Shown: one piece after another, positions 4,947-5,241 of the stretch
Numbering within the stretch: the first letter of the stretch is position 1
Layout: each line of letters opens with the position of its first letter
NCBI GenBank assembly: GCA_028685945.1
Contig: JAQUCZ010000105.1
Location: forward strand, 1-5,241
Length of the DNA stretch: 5,241 nucleotides
Reading direction: 5' to 3'
From: Sulfurimonadaceae bacterium
Lineage (GTDB): Bacteria; Campylobacterota; Campylobacteria; Campylobacterales; Sulfurimonadaceae
Translations under genes and position numbers: made by a program
The notes under the pieces: generated by a model
What the model saw: only the letters and a program-made list of their open reading frames with translations
Database searches by the model: none
Told to the model about the DNA's origin: nothing

Positions 4947-5241
4947 AGAACCCCTCTTTGCTCCTCGATCATCGTATCGAGGACACCGAAGAGTTTTTCG
5001 CTTGCTTCTTCCATCTGCATAAAGTGTGCAATAATCGCTTTTTTATTCTCAGGCTGCATCGAAACCCCTTTGCGTACGAGTTCGATATTTTTCAAAGCAT
5101 TGTCGTGCACGAGCATATGCGGCGTTTCCACGAGAGCATAACTTTTCGTCGTACCGAAAAGTTTTTTCCCATCTTGTATGTACCATTTGCCGAAGCGGCA
5201 CGCGGTATGATCTACGAAGTTCTGTTCCTCTTGTTCGGTCA
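4943..5241 (-). CDS. C-terminal CZB domain protein, probably a methyl-accepting chemotaxis protein (partial)
   Basis: The minus strand is open from the window edge to TAG at 4943-4945, giving 98 C-terminal residues; the start lies to the right, outside. In the visible fragment, CRFGKW (14-19) is followed 21 residues after the Trp by HMLVH (41-45). This fits the chemoreceptor zinc-binding pattern C-x-[hydrophobic]-G-x-W then HxxxH. The remaining zinc ligand, a His 21-28 residues before the Cys, would lie beyond the edge. CZB domains bind zinc through three His and one Cys, and in receptors such as Helicobacter TlpD they sit at the C terminus of a cytoplasmic chemoreceptor. The tail ending EEQRGVL completes the domain. 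A GTG at 5129-5131 could be mistaken for a start, but it lies inside the domain. The signalling region is not visible, so receptor identity is inferred; a CZB diguanylate cyclase is less likely. Confidence 0.75.
   Translation of the reverse strand, partial: TEQEEQNFVDHTACRFGKWYIQDGKKLFGTTKSYALVETPHMLVHDNALKNIELVRKGVSMQPENKKAIIAHFMQMEEASEKLFGVLDTMIEEQRGVL

Noticed and set aside
4943..5131. A separate 62-residue gene starting at GTG 5129-5131
   Set aside because: The frame stays open to the window edge and the upstream codons supply the CRFGKW half of the CZB domain, so this is an internal Val of a longer protein.
5188..5200. Perfect TGCCG-AAG-CGGCA hairpin
   Set aside because: It lies within the CZB coding sequence and encodes the conserved Cys-Arg-Phe-Gly region. 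It is probably incidental.

Overview
The window looks like chromosomal DNA of a Campylobacterota (Epsilonproteobacteria) member, perhaps a free-living Sulfurimonas, Sulfuricurvum or Sulfurospirillum relative. This is an inference from protein style: a C-terminal chemoreceptor zinc-binding (CZB) tail, a compact DUF819/dipeptide-epimerase pair, and short tightly packed genes with roughly balanced base composition. Genus cannot be fixed from this sequence alone. No rRNA, tRNA, CRISPR array, insertion sequence or phage gene is visible.

Layout. Bases 1-129 (+) are the last 42 codons of a sensor histidine kinase. A 60-base convergent gap (130-189) holds two adjacent hairpins. Then come two leftward genes, translationally coupled by an ATGA overlap: a DUF819 membrane protein (1212-2342, transcribed first) and a dipeptide (L-Ala-D/L-Glu type) epimerase (190-1215). 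A 51-base divergent spacer (2343-2393) separates them from a rightward gene for an exported DUF4139-like protein (2394-3743). A 68-base gap with an inverted repeat leads to a second rightward pair: an unrecognised 126-residue protein (3812-4192) and, 10 bases later, a DEDDh 3'-5' exonuclease with an ExoX-like C-terminal domain (4203-4946, TTG start). The exonuclease stop codon overlaps the stop of a leftward gene that runs off the right edge (4943-5241). That gene ends in a CZB domain and is probably a methyl-accepting chemotaxis protein.

How the genes may work together. The DUF819 protein and the epimerase are probably one unit handling murein-derived or other dipeptides. The 126-residue protein and the exonuclease form a likely DNA-metabolism operon. 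The rest are unrelated neighbours.

The most striking signal is not a gene. The non-palindromic octamer ACATGCCA (or its complement TGGCATGT) occurs 12 times in 5.2 kb, against about 0.16 expected under uniform base composition. Six copies lie on each strand, all inside coding sequence of four different genes, and they are read in five of the six possible codon frames. More than half of all CATG tetramers in the window (12 of 23 by my count) belong to it. The protein sequences cannot explain this, so it looks like a genome-wide DNA-level signal, for example a DNA uptake sequence. I know of no such signal described for this group.
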